From the NCBI GenBank assembly GCA_009780675.1, contig WQZP01000001.1, forward strand, positions 70,327-126,421: a stretch of DNA of 56,095 bases. Reading direction: 5' to 3'. Positions 16,317 through 23,956 of the stretch are shown here, piece by piece; the stretch's first letter is position 1; each line of letters begins with the position of its first letter. The notes below the pieces were generated by a model. The model saw only the letters and a list, made by a program, of their open reading frames with translations. It was not told the DNA's origin and made no database searches. The stretch is from Spirochaetaceae bacterium. GTDB taxonomy: Bacteria; Spirochaetota; Spirochaetia; CADAEX01. Position numbers and translations under genes: made by a program.

Positions 16317-16670
16317 TTACTTTTTATTTTTATTCTCTATTTCATTTGCTTTTCGCAGCAATTCAATAGTGCCAAGAACAACATCCTGAAAATGTGGGGG
16401 TAAGTCATTGAATAACGATACAATGCGAACAGCTTTTTCATCAATCTTTTTTTTGATGAACATTTCACCATTCCCATGGCGCAACCACTCTTCATTAACC
16501 CCAAATTGAGATACTATCAATTTTATTAATCGGGCATTGACTTCCCGTAAATTGACTTCTACCCCTGAGATATAACCCCCAGACAAAGAAAGAAGTTTGG
16601 AAAAATCCCGCTGATTGATTCCAAGTTTTTCTCTTAATTCTTTTATTCTCTGGTTTATAGAATAATCCAT
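16317..16670 (-). CDS. XRE-family HTH regulator
   Basis: A protein of 117 residues. Residues 5-60 form a Cro/C1-type HTH (INQRIKELREKLGINQRDFS, LSGGYISGVE). A conserved segment FGVNEEWLRHGNGEMF follows, as in many Treponema phage-like repressors, and then a C-terminal helix likely for dimerisation. A GTG at 16688 would extend it by six residues; the ATG at 16670 gives the usual MDYSINQR start, but no strong ribosome site is visible for either. It is divergent from the lipoprotein gene at 16975 and is its likely regulator. Confidence 0.8.
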   Translation of the reverse strand: MDYSINQRIKELREKLGINQRDFSKLLSLSGGYISGVEVNLREVNARLIKLIVSQFGVNEEWLRHGNGEMFIKKKIDEKAVRIVSLFNDLPPHFQDVVLGTIELLRKANEIENKNKK

Positions 16671-16746
16671 ATCATAAAAATATTTCACTGTTGACTATTA
16701 TGCAAGCAAATTTTGCCTAATTTATTGAGGAAGGATAGTTTTTTTA

Positions 16747-16774
16747 TTGACAATGCTTATATATTAGCTATAAT
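16747..16774 (+). promoter_or_regulatory. Sigma-70 promoter upstream of the FISUMP lipoprotein
   Basis: TTGACA (16747-16752), 16-base spacer, TATAAT (16769-16774): a consensus promoter firing toward the small ORF and the lipoprotein. The divergent XRE gene starts about 75 bases away, so the regulator could bind here. Confidence 0.8.
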
Positions 16775-16787
16775 TTACCTAAATAAT

Positions 16788-16991
16788 ATGCAAAATAAAA
16801 TAATAAAAAGTGAAAAAAAGTCAAAATTATTAGCTCTTTTTTGTACATTGGAAGAAAAAGATAAAGACATCGTTATTACAATGACTGAATCCCTTGTTAA
16901 GCAATACAAGAATAATGAAACAAAAGTTATGACCAATCTGCGTATTGGGAAAAATAATAAAAAAGGAAGGTTTTATGAAAAGTATAATTAA
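16788..16991 (+). CDS. Possible small leader protein overlapping the lipoprotein start
   Basis: 67 codons from ATG (16788-16790), starting about 7 bases after the predicted transcription start. The product begins MQNKIIKSEKKSKLLALFCT, is very basic, and includes LEEKDKDIVITMTESLVKQY, which recalls the C-terminal helix of XRE regulators. It ends 17 bases inside the next gene in another frame. No clear ribosome site is visible. It may be a leader peptide, a regulator remnant or chance. Confidence 0.35.
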   Translation: MQNKIIKSEKKSKLLALFCTLEEKDKDIVITMTESLVKQYKNNETKVMTNLRIGKNNKKGRFYEKYN

Positions 16992-18792
16992 ATTTTTCGG
17001 AATTATCGCTTTTGCGGCGCTAATTGTAATCGGTTTTACTGCCTGTGGGAACGCTCTTGATGCTCCCCCAATTCAGTTGGAGGTCCCCACTGATGAAGAT
17101 ACAGATATTCCAATTAGAATGCACTCAATTCGTGCGACGACAGAGCCTACTGTTCAACCGATAAACGTGGAAGGTAGTAGTAGTATTATTCGTGTTCCCA
17201 GGACTGGGAATGGTTTAATTGACTCTTTTACCGAAGGGGGGGCAAATTTTTTCTTAATTGATATGGGAATTGTTCGTAACTCTTATATTGCTACATTGGC
17301 TACGGCTGCACACAGAACGAGCAGAACAGAATTCCTAATTTCAAATGTCTCAAGGGAAATTTTGGAGGAAACTTCTCTCCAGTCAATCACCAATAGTGTG
17401 ACACTCACAGACACAAAATCCAACACCCAAACAGCAGGTGTGTCGGTGTCGATTACATCAAAAATACCATTCACAAAAAGCGCTACACTTAGGGGTTCTT
17501 GGAAAGGCTCATGGACAAACGGGCACTCTCAAGCGGCCACAAATGCACAAACACTACAAACTTCAGAAACGCGTATTCAAGAGATGACTCAAGTTGTTTC
17601 AACTAATCGCATAATGGATCATACAGACCCTCACGGCATATATCGTTATGCAATTTATGCAGTCAAAAGAATCTTCTTCATTGTAGAAACACCACGTGAC
17701 AATAGTCGAGTTATCTCTACTGAACCAATTGTAGTTGTTCAATCTGTTGTAAGAGACCTTACATTCTGTGAGCATGGGATTTTCGATAATGCGCCAGAGC
17801 AAACTCTCGACCTTGAATACGGGTTTCAAGAGTTTTTACCAATACCAGCCTATCCGCCAACTGAATTGCTTTATACGTTGAATATCAGCTCGCAAACGGT
17901 CGACCGAGTGCCAATACCAAATGTTGCTACATTTACAATTAACCAAATATCTGACCTTAGCCAAAGAACATACATCGGGAGACATCGCCCAAACACATCG
18001 ATAACGATGACAGCTCACCCAGTCCCAGGGAATCCACTCCCAACCGATCCCACGCTATTAAAAACCTGGTACTGCGGGTACAAGTTTTTTAGATGGGAGG
18101 TTGTGAGTGGTGCAGACATCGCTGATGAGAATAATGCAGACACAACTATTACATTATCAGGCGATGCGACAATCAGAGCTATTTTCCATCGAACCTTTCC
18201 TGACACAAGATCCGGCGCCGGTCAAACTTATCGTATAGTTAGAATAGGCGAATTGGAATGGATGGCTGAGAACCTCCGCTTTGCAGGACATAGTACAAGT
18301 GATAATCGCATCAGTTGGTGTTATAGTAGCAATACCCCCAATCACGTATGTTTTCCTGTTTGTTCCAGATGTAATAGGTACGGCAGAATGTATAATTATC
18401 TTGCTGCAGCAGCGCACAATGCTGGTCAGCCGAGGGGTGAGATGAGTTGTCCTCCTGGCTGGAGATTGCCGGTATGTCGTGAGTGGGACGCTATGCGCGA
18501 TCTGATTGGTACAGCAAATGCCGGCAACATACTTAAATCAAGAGAGGGGTGGAACCAGGTTAATGCTAATGGTCTTAATGGTTCGGATAGATTTGGTTTT
18601 TCGGCCTTGCCAGGCGGTTTACGCGCTGACACACAACTAGAAGGTTTTGGTGTACAGGGTAGATGGTGGAGCGCCACGTCGGGCGGCAGCAATTCTTATC
18701 GTTTTCGTGAGATGAGGTCGGATAGTAACCAAATGACTACAGGCACTATAAACCGGAATCGAGTTTTATCTGTTCGCTGTGTCCGAGACTAA
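16975..18792 (+). CDS. Modular lipoprotein: shared beta-rich N-terminal domain plus FISUMP domain
   Basis: A 605-residue protein. The GGAAGG ribosome site (16965-16970) fixes the ATG at 16975. The signal peptide ends in an IGFTAC lipobox. Residues 60-300 form a Ser/Thr-rich domain also found in the lipoprotein at 26756. Shared features are DSFTEGGANFFLIDMGIVRN, the NSVTLTDTKSNTQTAGVSVS strand pair and GIYRYAIYAVKRIFFIVET, with HGIFDNAP at the end. A short beta module follows. From about residue 415 comes a Fibrobacter succinogenes major paralogous (FISUMP) domain, with IGELEWMAENLRFAG, CPPGWRLPVCREWDAM, GRWWSAT and SVRCVRD. A cell-surface binding role is inferred; the N-terminal domain has no family I can name with certainty. 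Confidence 0.82.
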   Translation: MKSIIKFFGIIAFAALIVIGFTACGNALDAPPIQLEVPTDEDTDIPIRMHSIRATTEPTVQPINVEGSSSIIRVPRTGNGLIDSFTEGGANFFLIDMGIVRNSYIATLATAAHRTSRTEFLISNVSREILEETSLQSITNSVTLTDTKSNTQTAGVSVSITSKIPFTKSATLRGSWKGSWTNGHSQAATNAQTLQTSETRIQEMTQVVSTNRIMDHTDPHGIYRYAIYAVKRIFFIVETPRDNSRVISTEPIVVVQSVVRDLTFCEHGIFDNAPEQTLDLEYGFQEFLPIPAYPPTELLYTLNISSQTVDRVPIPNVATFTINQISDLSQRTYIGRHRPNTSITMTAHPVPGNPLPTDPTLLKTWYCGYKFFRWEVVSGADIADENNADTTITLSGDATIRAIFHRTFPDTRSGAGQTYRIVRIGELEWMAENLRFAGHSTSDNRISWCYSSNTPNHVCFPVCSRCNRYGRMYNYLAAAAHNAGQPRGEMSCPPGWRLPVCREWDAMRDLIGTANAGNILKSREGWNQVNANGLNGSDRFGFSALPGGLRADTQLEGFGVQGRWWSATSGGSNSYRFREMRSDSNQMTTGTINRNRVLSVRCVRD

Positions 18793-18820
18793 ATCGGTCT
18801 GTAACAGCTAAACAGTTACT

Positions 18821-18857
18821 ACCCCATCTCCGAAGCCGCATTTTTGGAGCTTGGGGT
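18821..18857. other. Imperfect hairpin after the FISUMP lipoprotein gene
   Basis: ACCCCA...CTCC (18821-18831) can pair with GGAG...TGGGGT (18846-18857) around a loop that includes the T run GCATTTTT. It is 30 bases past the stop codon and 30 bases before the next start. It could be a weak terminator or an mRNA stability element. The pairing is imperfect. Confidence 0.4.
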
Positions 18858-18888
18858 GTGGCTGCTATCTGCATGAGGTAAAAGAGGT

Positions 18889-20019
18889 ATGAAGAAAATA
18901 ATATTTGTTGCCCTAATTTCTTTCTTTGCATTTTTTCTCATACTTCTTACCCAATGTAAACCGCAGCGGGCAGATACGCGTGTTGGTAATGAAACAGCTC
19001 CCGCTTGCGCGTTACGCGCCCTTCATGACGCTGGCTTCATGGTTTTGAATCAACCAGTTGAAGCTAATGATTTTACAGCGTTGCTTCTTGATAGTGGGAA
19101 TGTGACTCTTTCCAGCTACAAGGGGATGGCAGTCATTTTGACTTTTTGGACTACATGGTGTGAAATATGTCAAGATGAAATGCCATCCAGAGAAATTTTT
19201 TATCAACGATTTAAAAATCATGGGCTGGAAATTCTGGCAGTAAATCTGGAGGAAGATGCCGATACTGTACGACAATATATCCATGCTAACAGCTTTACTT
19301 TTCCAGTACTGCTTGATGTTTACGGTGATGTCAAAGCCGGTTATGAGGTTGTGGGATATCCCACTAACTTTATTCTTAACCAGGAAGGAAAAATTATCGC
19401 CATGCATATAGGTTATTTAAACTGGAATGCACCAGAGGTAATTATTGCCTTTAATGTTCTTCTTGGAGTAATGCCAGAAACCGAAGGTGCTGCTATTGCA
19501 CAGGAGCCCGGTGGTTCCCAACAATTAAGCGATGCCAAAAGGTTCGCGTCGGAATACCCTATGCTGGGCAGTGACAATATATTTGTGTCCAGAACAGTCA
19601 GTCAGTCAGCAGATATTTTGGCAAACGGGACAGGGGTTGTAATATTTAGCTTTCCAGAGTGCCCATGGTGTCAGTACTATCTTGTATACCTTCAGGAAGT
19701 TGTGCGGGAGATGGGTATTGAAAAAATCTTTTACAGCAACATACGGCAGGAGCGCCAGGAACACACAGAAAGCTACCAAAGAGTCTTAAACATTTTAGCT
19801 GGCACACTTCAGTATGATGAAGAAGGCAGGCCAAGAGTGTATGTGCCGGACTTGACAATCGTAAACAGGGGCAGAATAATCACCCGCGATTTTGTAGCCA
19901 TGGTTGACAGACCCGGCTACAGGCCACGGGAATTCTTAAATGAAGAGCGGGTGACCGCAATCAAAAACCGCCTCAGAGAAGGAATGAACCAAATCAGCAA
20001 ATGCTGCGATGCATGTTAA
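18889..20019 (+). CDS. Lipoprotein with two thioredoxin-like domains
   Basis: A protein of 376 residues. The signal peptide has a lipobox ending LLTQC (residue 23). Domain 1 (about 50-195) is TlpA/AhpC-type, with TFWTTWCEICQDEMPSRE giving a CEIC active site, and GYPTNFILNQEGKI with the cis-proline loop. Domain 2 (about 235-350) is a second thioredoxin fold whose motif is CPWC in FSFPECPWCQYYLVYL. The protein ends in a CCDAC tail. Two non-identical active sites in tandem suggest an electron relay in the envelope, delivering or removing disulphides. The gene follows the FISUMP lipoprotein by 96 bases in the same direction; those neighbours have cysteine-rich domains. Confidence 0.85.
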   Translation: MKKIIFVALISFFAFFLILLTQCKPQRADTRVGNETAPACALRALHDAGFMVLNQPVEANDFTALLLDSGNVTLSSYKGMAVILTFWTTWCEICQDEMPSREIFYQRFKNHGLEILAVNLEEDADTVRQYIHANSFTFPVLLDVYGDVKAGYEVVGYPTNFILNQEGKIIAMHIGYLNWNAPEVIIAFNVLLGVMPETEGAAIAQEPGGSQQLSDAKRFASEYPMLGSDNIFVSRTVSQSADILANGTGVVIFSFPECPWCQYYLVYLQEVVREMGIEKIFYSNIRQERQEHTESYQRVLNILAGTLQYDEEGRPRVYVPDLTIVNRGRIITRDFVAMVDRPGYRPREFLNEERVTAIKNRLREGMNQISKCCDAC

Positions 20020-20107
20020 TTATCATCAGTTTACCACTAAGCAGCCTATCCAATAATACCAAATATAATTGGTATGTATGTAAATCACAATAATCCCCAA
20101 AAAATAT

Positions 20108-20136
20108 TTGACAGCGTGCCATAAATATGTTACAGT
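20108..20136 (+). promoter_or_regulatory. Sigma-70 promoter of the orphan XRE antitoxin
   Basis: TTGACA (20108-20113), 17-base spacer, TACAGT (20131-20136). The predicted start point lies at the first codon of the toxin remnant, which argues that the remnant is no longer, or barely, translated. Confidence 0.65.
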
Positions 20137-20142
20137 TGTTTT

Positions 20143-20220
20143 GTGGATAATAAATCTTGCGCAATTTATGTTGGTCCAAAATTTACTTTGGAATGGTATT
20201 ATGACAAAGATGGAAAATAA
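20143..20220 (+). pseudogene. N-terminal remnant of a RelE/ParE-type toxin
   Basis: 25 codons from GTG (20143) to TAA (20218-20220). The reading AIYVGPKFTLEWYYDKDGK matches the N-terminal strand and first turn of RelE/ParE-family toxins of the 'GPKFTxEWYxDENGKSQA' type. A complete toxin would be about 110-120 residues. The remnant's stop overlaps the antitoxin start (TAATG), the normal toxin-antitoxin junction, so an internal deletion seems to have removed the rest. Confidence 0.5.
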
Positions 20221-20486
20221 TGAAATCAACATTTGATGAATTTGTTAGTGATCCAAAAAGAAAGAAAGAATTCGAAAAAGAATATAATGAGTTTCTCTTA
20301 TCGGAATTTGTGCTGGAAAAAATGGAGGCAGAACATATTTCTGTAAGAGGATTGGCGCAAAGAGCTGGGGTTTCGCCAACTGTAATACAGAAATTACGAA
20401 GTAAAGACGCTGAAAAAATAAACTTTCGAACGTTTACAAATGTATTATATTCATTGGGATATAAAATAAAGATTGAAAAAATATAG
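20220..20486 (+). CDS. XRE-family antitoxin-like HTH protein (apparently orphan)
   Basis: A protein of 88 residues. The C-terminal half is an HTH (ISVRGLAQRAGVSPTVIQKL) with the antitoxin-like ending NVLYSLGYKIKIEKI. The N-terminal part MKSTFDEFVSDPKRKKEFEK is typical of HigA-like antitoxins placed after their toxin. Only a 25-codon toxin remnant precedes it, so it may now act as a stand-alone regulator or as an anti-toxin for related loci. Confidence 0.8.
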   Translation: MKSTFDEFVSDPKRKKEFEKEYNEFLLSEFVLEKMEAEHISVRGLAQRAGVSPTVIQKLRSKDAEKINFRTFTNVLYSLGYKIKIEKI

Positions 20487-20599
20487 TCCAAATAATGTTA
20501 ATTTGAAAATACAAGAACATCGTTTTGTAAAATTGTTCAGAAACCTTTCTGCTTGAATATAGACGATATGCAAAACATAGTAAAACTAATAGAGAAAAT

Positions 20600-20887
20600 A
20601 TGAACCAAAAAATTTATGAATTTGAAGCAGAAATAAAAAAAGTTCCTGACATTGATGGAGCATATATTGAATTCCCTCATGATATAAAAAAAGAATTTGG
20701 CAAAGGCAGGGTAAAAGTTCTGGCTGAATTTGATGGAGTGCAATATGATGGCAGTATTGTAAATATGGGGCTAAAAAATAAAGATGGTTCTGTTTGTTAT
20801 ATAATTGGAATCCGTAAAGATATACGGCAAAAAATAAATAAACAGGCTGGCGAAAAAGTAAAAGTAACGATAAAAGAACGGGAATAA
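20600..20887 (+). CDS. DUF1905 domain protein
   Basis: A 95-residue protein spanning the DUF1905 beta-barrel: YEFEAEIKKVPDIDGAYIEF, then VKVLAEFDGVQYDGSIVNMG and ICR-like end CYIIGIRKDIRQKINKQAGE. The family is widespread and of unknown function; many members are fused to a YdeI/OmdA-like domain, which is absent here. It lies 113 bases after the antitoxin gene; the intervening bases show nothing I can name. Confidence 0.85.
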   Translation: MNQKIYEFEAEIKKVPDIDGAYIEFPHDIKKEFGKGRVKVLAEFDGVQYDGSIVNMGLKNKDGSVCYIIGIRKDIRQKINKQAGEKVKVTIKERE

Positions 20888-20943
20888 AAGATATTTGTAA
20901 AAAACTTTTTATGAGTTTACTGAAAAAGAAAAATAGAGAGTAG
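20881..20943 (+). pseudogene. Possible fragment of an mfd C-terminal coding region
   Basis: The frame here reads GIKDICKKLFMSLLKKKNRE followed by TAG. The Mfd protein at 12821-16288 contains EIKVICKKLFISSLKERKGI near its C-terminus (about 16048-16107). The identity is 11-12 of 20 residues, with a matching DNA run CAAAAAACTTTTTAT versus TAAAAAACTTTTTAT. It overlaps the DUF1905 stop and could be a remnant of a second mfd copy, or chance. Confidence 0.3.
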
Positions 20944-20948
20944 TTCTT

Positions 20949-21152
20949 TTACTTCGACATTTTATCACGATAGTTTTGAGCGTTTTTCAAGAATGTATCC
21001 AAAGGAACATTTACATAAAGTCCTTGTCTCCAACGTGTGTAATCAAATGGCTCTCGGCGCATAAGCGCTATAAAGCGTTCAGCTTCCACAAGCCCAAGCT
21101 GTTCGGAAAGGATTCGCATTCCTTCATCTTTTAATACAGTATTACTCCGCAT
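20949..21152 (-). CDS. Antitoxin of a PIN-domain toxin-antitoxin pair
   Basis: A protein of 67 residues: MRSNTVLKDEGMRILSEQLG, then VEAERFIALMRREPFDYTRW. It matches small helical proteins regularly paired with PIN toxins in Treponema and Firmicutes. It overlaps the PIN gene by 11 bases and follows it, an order of toxin then antitoxin that is less common for VapBC. Confidence 0.72.
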   Translation of the reverse strand: MRSNTVLKDEGMRILSEQLGLVEAERFIALMRREPFDYTRWRQGLYVNVPLDTFLKNAQNYRDKMSK

Positions 21153-21576
21153 CGAAGTACCTCCTTATGAAATCAACCGGATTCATAATTGTTATCTCTG
21201 TTATAGATTTATTGAGAATCCTTTTATCTGTGGTTAAAAAACAGTTTGCGCCCAGATGAATTGCACAAGCGATATGAGAAGCGTCCATTTGCTGTAAGCC
21301 GAGCTTCATAAGCTCACCTGCTTTGTATGCGATTTCATCCGATAGGTTGCAATCGACACAAGCGATTTTTTTCCATTCAGCAATTCTGTTGAGAACTTCC
21401 TCAAATGGATTAGCAGCATTTTCGTAGTCCAGCACAAACGACCAACACAATGCAAGATCTCCTTGTCTGATTCGTTCTTGTATATGTAATTTTGCTTCAG
21501 TTTCTAATTGAATGATAAGCGAGGATTGGTCATCAAAAGGTCTGTTAAAACAGCAGTTATCTAAATAAACTTTCAT
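21142..21576 (-). CDS. PIN-domain ribonuclease toxin
   Basis: A protein of 144 residues from the ATG at 21574-21576, which has an AAAGGAT ribosome site. PIN-domain acidic residues are visible: D6 in MKVYLDNCCFNRPFD, a mid acidic cluster, and the C-terminal QMDASHIACAIHLGANCFLT with D in FLTTDKRIL. PIN toxins cleave RNA using Mg2+ held by these acids. The N-terminal YLDNCCFNRPFDDQ motif defines a VapC-like subgroup common in gut anaerobes. Confidence 0.82.
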   Translation of the reverse strand: MKVYLDNCCFNRPFDDQSSLIIQLETEAKLHIQERIRQGDLALCWSFVLDYENAANPFEEVLNRIAEWKKIACVDCNLSDEIAYKAGELMKLGLQQMDASHIACAIHLGANCFLTTDKRILNKSITEITIMNPVDFIRRYFDAE

Positions 21577-21690
21577 CAGCGCATATCCTTTACATTTTAC
21601 ATTATATCCGAAATGCCACAAAACCTCAACTAGTATTGATTGAAATCGAAAAAATGGAATAAAATAAGTTTAAGGATAACCAATATTGCA

Positions 21691-22482
21691 ATGAATAATG
21701 AAAAACATTTTAAAAAAATCAAGACCTTTATGTTCAGAACAGGAAGAATGACAAAAGCACAGATCAGTGCGCTTAAGCTTCTTTCTCCTGAATATGTTAT
21801 CCCTTTTGAAGAGATAAACCCAGAGTCACAGTGTATTAAAAAGTTATCAGAATTATGTTCCCAAATAAAAAAAGCAGGTGGAAAAGTTATAGTTGAAATA
21901 GGATTTGGAACAGGCAAAGTTACTGCTGCTATAGCAGAAAAAAATATAAATAATATCTATATTGGGATTGAAGTTTATAAGCCGGGAATAGGAAGCCTTT
22001 TGAAACTTGTTGATGAAAAAAAGATAAGTAATATAAGAATAGTAAATCATGATGCTGTTGAAGTTGTAGAGAAGCTGGATATTATTTCGGAAATAGATGG
22101 ATTCCATATTTTTTTCCCAGACCCATGGCCAAAGCGAAACCATATAAAACGCAGAATAATCAATATGGATTTTACCAAAAAAATTATAGATAAACTAAAA
22201 ACCGGCGGCTATATATATGCAGTAACTGACTGGAAAGATTATGGCATGCAAATGCAGCAGGTTTTCCGCTCTTTCCCATCTTTGAGTTCCCCTTTTGAAA
22301 ATTTTATTCCAGACCATCAGGATGCAAAAGATAAATATGCAGACATAATTCCATGGCGCGCGGAAACAGATTTTGAAAGAAAAGGGTTAAAAAAGAACCA
22401 TGGAATTTATGAATCTTTTTTTATCAGCACCCCAAATCCACTGGCAGAACAATGTTTGTTTCCGCAAGAACCGCTGATTTAA
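21691..22482 (+). CDS. trmB: tRNA (guanine-N7-)-methyltransferase TrmB
   Basis: TrmB methylates G46 of tRNA using S-adenosylmethionine. The protein is 263 residues from the ATG at 21691; a TTG at 21640 would extend it in frame. Motifs seen are VIVEIGFGTGKVTAAIAEKN (SAM-binding motif I), YIGIEVYKPGIGSLLK, FHIFFPDPWPKRNHIKRRI (the family signature PDPWPK-xxHxKRR) and GGYIYAVTDWKDYG. It is longer than E. coli TrmB mainly at the ends. Ribosome site is weak, so the start is uncertain. Confidence 0.92.
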   Translation: MNNEKHFKKIKTFMFRTGRMTKAQISALKLLSPEYVIPFEEINPESQCIKKLSELCSQIKKAGGKVIVEIGFGTGKVTAAIAEKNINNIYIGIEVYKPGIGSLLKLVDEKKISNIRIVNHDAVEVVEKLDIISEIDGFHIFFPDPWPKRNHIKRRIINMDFTKKIIDKLKTGGYIYAVTDWKDYGMQMQQVFRSFPSLSSPFENFIPDHQDAKDKYADIIPWRAETDFERKGLKKNHGIYESFFISTPNPLAEQCLFPQEPLI

Positions 22483-22669
22483 AGCCTCAACCGGGATGTT
22501 TGCCAGTACTTTGGTTGTTTTGTCCTTGGGAAAGTTTGCAAAGGCCTTGCCAATTTTTGAATCCATCGCAGAGGCAGACCTTCCATCTCGTTATTATTCG
22601 CAGCAGTCTTGCTACTATATCGAACACCCTGCTGAGTGGGATGGCTTCTGGAAAGCAAGTAGTAAATAA
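22478..22669 (+). pseudogene. C-terminal relic of an adenylate/guanylate cyclase (class III) protein
   Basis: The open frame after trmB reads LSLGKFAKALPIFESIAEAD, then RYYSQQSCYYIEHP and AEWDGFWKASSK before the TAA at 22667-22669. The pattern 'ALxxFExIxEAD...Y..RC..Y..HPPxxWDGV(F/W)xMTSK' is the tail of spirochaetal and other CHASE2- or HAMP-linked class III cyclases. No cyclase catalytic domain is present upstream, so only about 60 codons of the 3' end remain. Confidence 0.5.
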
Positions 22670-22745
22670 TATAGAGAGTTATAATTGCCTTGATTTTTTT
22701 TCTAAAAATAAACAAAATAATGAAAAATGCCTAAGGAGAGCTAAA

Positions 22746-23102
22746 ATGAAGAAAACTTATTTAATTGCTTTAATCAGTTTAATGCTAATTACAGGGCTGG
22801 TGTTTATTGGTTGTGGAGGTATGAGGAGTCCTACAAGTGTAGTCAGACAAATCCATACTGCTGTTGAAAAAGGGGACAACAAGGCAATTTCTGAATTATT
22901 GACCCCAGAAGCTGCTGGAATAGTATTAAAGATGTTACCAGATTTTCAAAGAGCGTATGCCGAGTCCGGAGGCATAGCAAAAATGGAACAAAATATCACT
23001 GGCAACACTGCTGTTGTAACAGTAACATATCGCAACGGCGATACAGATGATTATGACCTTGTTAGAGTAGATGGAAGATGGAAGGGAACCATTATAAAAT
23101 AA
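22746..23102 (+). CDS. Small lipoprotein, DUF4878/NTF2-like
   Basis: A protein of 118 residues. AAGGAGAG (22734-22741) fixes the ATG. The lipobox is FIGCG. The mature part, SPTSVVRQIHTAVEKGDNKA followed by VVTVTYRNGDTDDYDLVRVD and WKGTII, is the DUF4878 NTF2-like pattern in which an opening helix and a small barrel bind an unknown ligand. Next gene starts 5 bases later, so the two are co-transcribed. Confidence 0.8.
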   Translation: MKKTYLIALISLMLITGLVFIGCGGMRSPTSVVRQIHTAVEKGDNKAISELLTPEAAGIVLKMLPDFQRAYAESGGIAKMEQNITGNTAVVTVTYRNGDTDDYDLVRVDGRWKGTIIK

Positions 23103-23107
23103 TTAAA

Positions 23108-23740
23108 ATGCGTAATCGCAAACATTATTTTCTTATCGCTATTATTGCATTTACAATATTGATTTTATCAATATTTGTTTATGTAGTATTGCCACGAGGT
23201 ACACCTATAGGATTAACTCTTGCAGAATTAGAAATTCTCTCTGGAATTATAAAAGATGGGGATATAATTTGCCGCCTTGGTGATAGATTATGGTCTCAGT
23301 ATTTCCGGGATGTATCTATAACAGATAGACGCTTTTCGCACATGGGAATAATACGTTTTGCTAACGATCGAATTACTGTTATCCATTCAGAGGGAAATGC
23401 GGGAAGTGAAGAGGATTATGTAAGTGAAATATCATTAGAGGAATTTATTAAATTCGCAAGAGCTATAGGTATATATAGAATCAAATATATAGATGGAAGT
23501 AAAATATCAAACTTAGCTGTTGAATATTTAGGTGTTCCATTTGATTGGCAATTTGATCTGACTGATGATTCAAAATTATACTGTACTGAACTATTATACG
23601 TTATATTAAAACGTTTGGCGCCAGAAATAGAGTTGGATAAGATTTATATTAATCTTTTAGGGAAATATATTATCCCTCTTGAAGCAATATCAAATTCAAA
23701 ATATTTTTCTGAAATATATTTTATTGGCAGCAATCAATAA
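23108..23740 (+). CDS. YiiX/YebB-like permuted NlpC/P60 cysteine hydrolase, membrane anchored
   Basis: A protein of 210 residues with one N-terminal membrane anchor (FLIAIIAFTILILSIFVYVV). The permuted papain-like catalytic residues are visible. The His lies in RRFSHMGIIRFA early in the domain and the Cys in LYCTELLYVILK late, the reversed order typical of YiiX (DUF830). Such enzymes act on lipids, peptides or peptidoglycan in the envelope. It follows the DUF4878 lipoprotein by 5 bases and probably forms an operon with it. Confidence 0.82.
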   Translation: MRNRKHYFLIAIIAFTILILSIFVYVVLPRGTPIGLTLAELEILSGIIKDGDIICRLGDRLWSQYFRDVSITDRRFSHMGIIRFANDRITVIHSEGNAGSEEDYVSEISLEEFIKFARAIGIYRIKYIDGSKISNLAVEYLGVPFDWQFDLTDDSKLYCTELLYVILKRLAPEIELDKIYINLLGKYIIPLEAISNSKYFSEIYFIGSNQ

Positions 23741-23884
23741 ATTGTGGTAAGTTAAAATTTTACTTCTCTACTAGTGAATTCGTATAGCGCGTTAGCATAC
23801 AATTTGTTGATTAAAATAAAAAAAGGGAAAAATTTTTTGTTGTACAAAGGGAGATTTAAACGAAATTTGTATTTCACAAAATAT

Positions 23885-23927
23885 TTCTAACACATCACTT
23901 GACACACAAGCAATAATGTGTTAGAAT
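23885..23927 (+). promoter_or_regulatory. Promoter with embedded 11-bp inverted repeat (operator) for the AlbA_2 gene
   Basis: TTGACA (23899-23904) and TAGAAT (23922-23927) are spaced by 17 bases. TTCTAACACAT (23885-23895) is the exact reverse complement of ATGTGTTAGAA (23916-23926). One arm covers the -10 box and the other lies upstream of the -35 box, the layout of a dimeric repressor site. The rest of 23741-23947 is AT-rich without other signals. Confidence 0.8.
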
Positions 23928-23956
23928 GTTAGATAGTAGGCTGTGAGGTGATTGTT

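Noticed and set aside
18403-18792. FISUMP C-terminus as a second DGR variable region
   Set aside because: FISUMP domains can be DGR targets, but the codons here are not enriched for NNC, there is no GC shift and no perfect hairpin follows.
22452-22745. Upstream extension of the DUF4878 lipoprotein from 22452
   Set aside because: The good AAGGAGAG site and signal peptide place the start at 22746; the upstream frame is a shadow of the cyclase relic.
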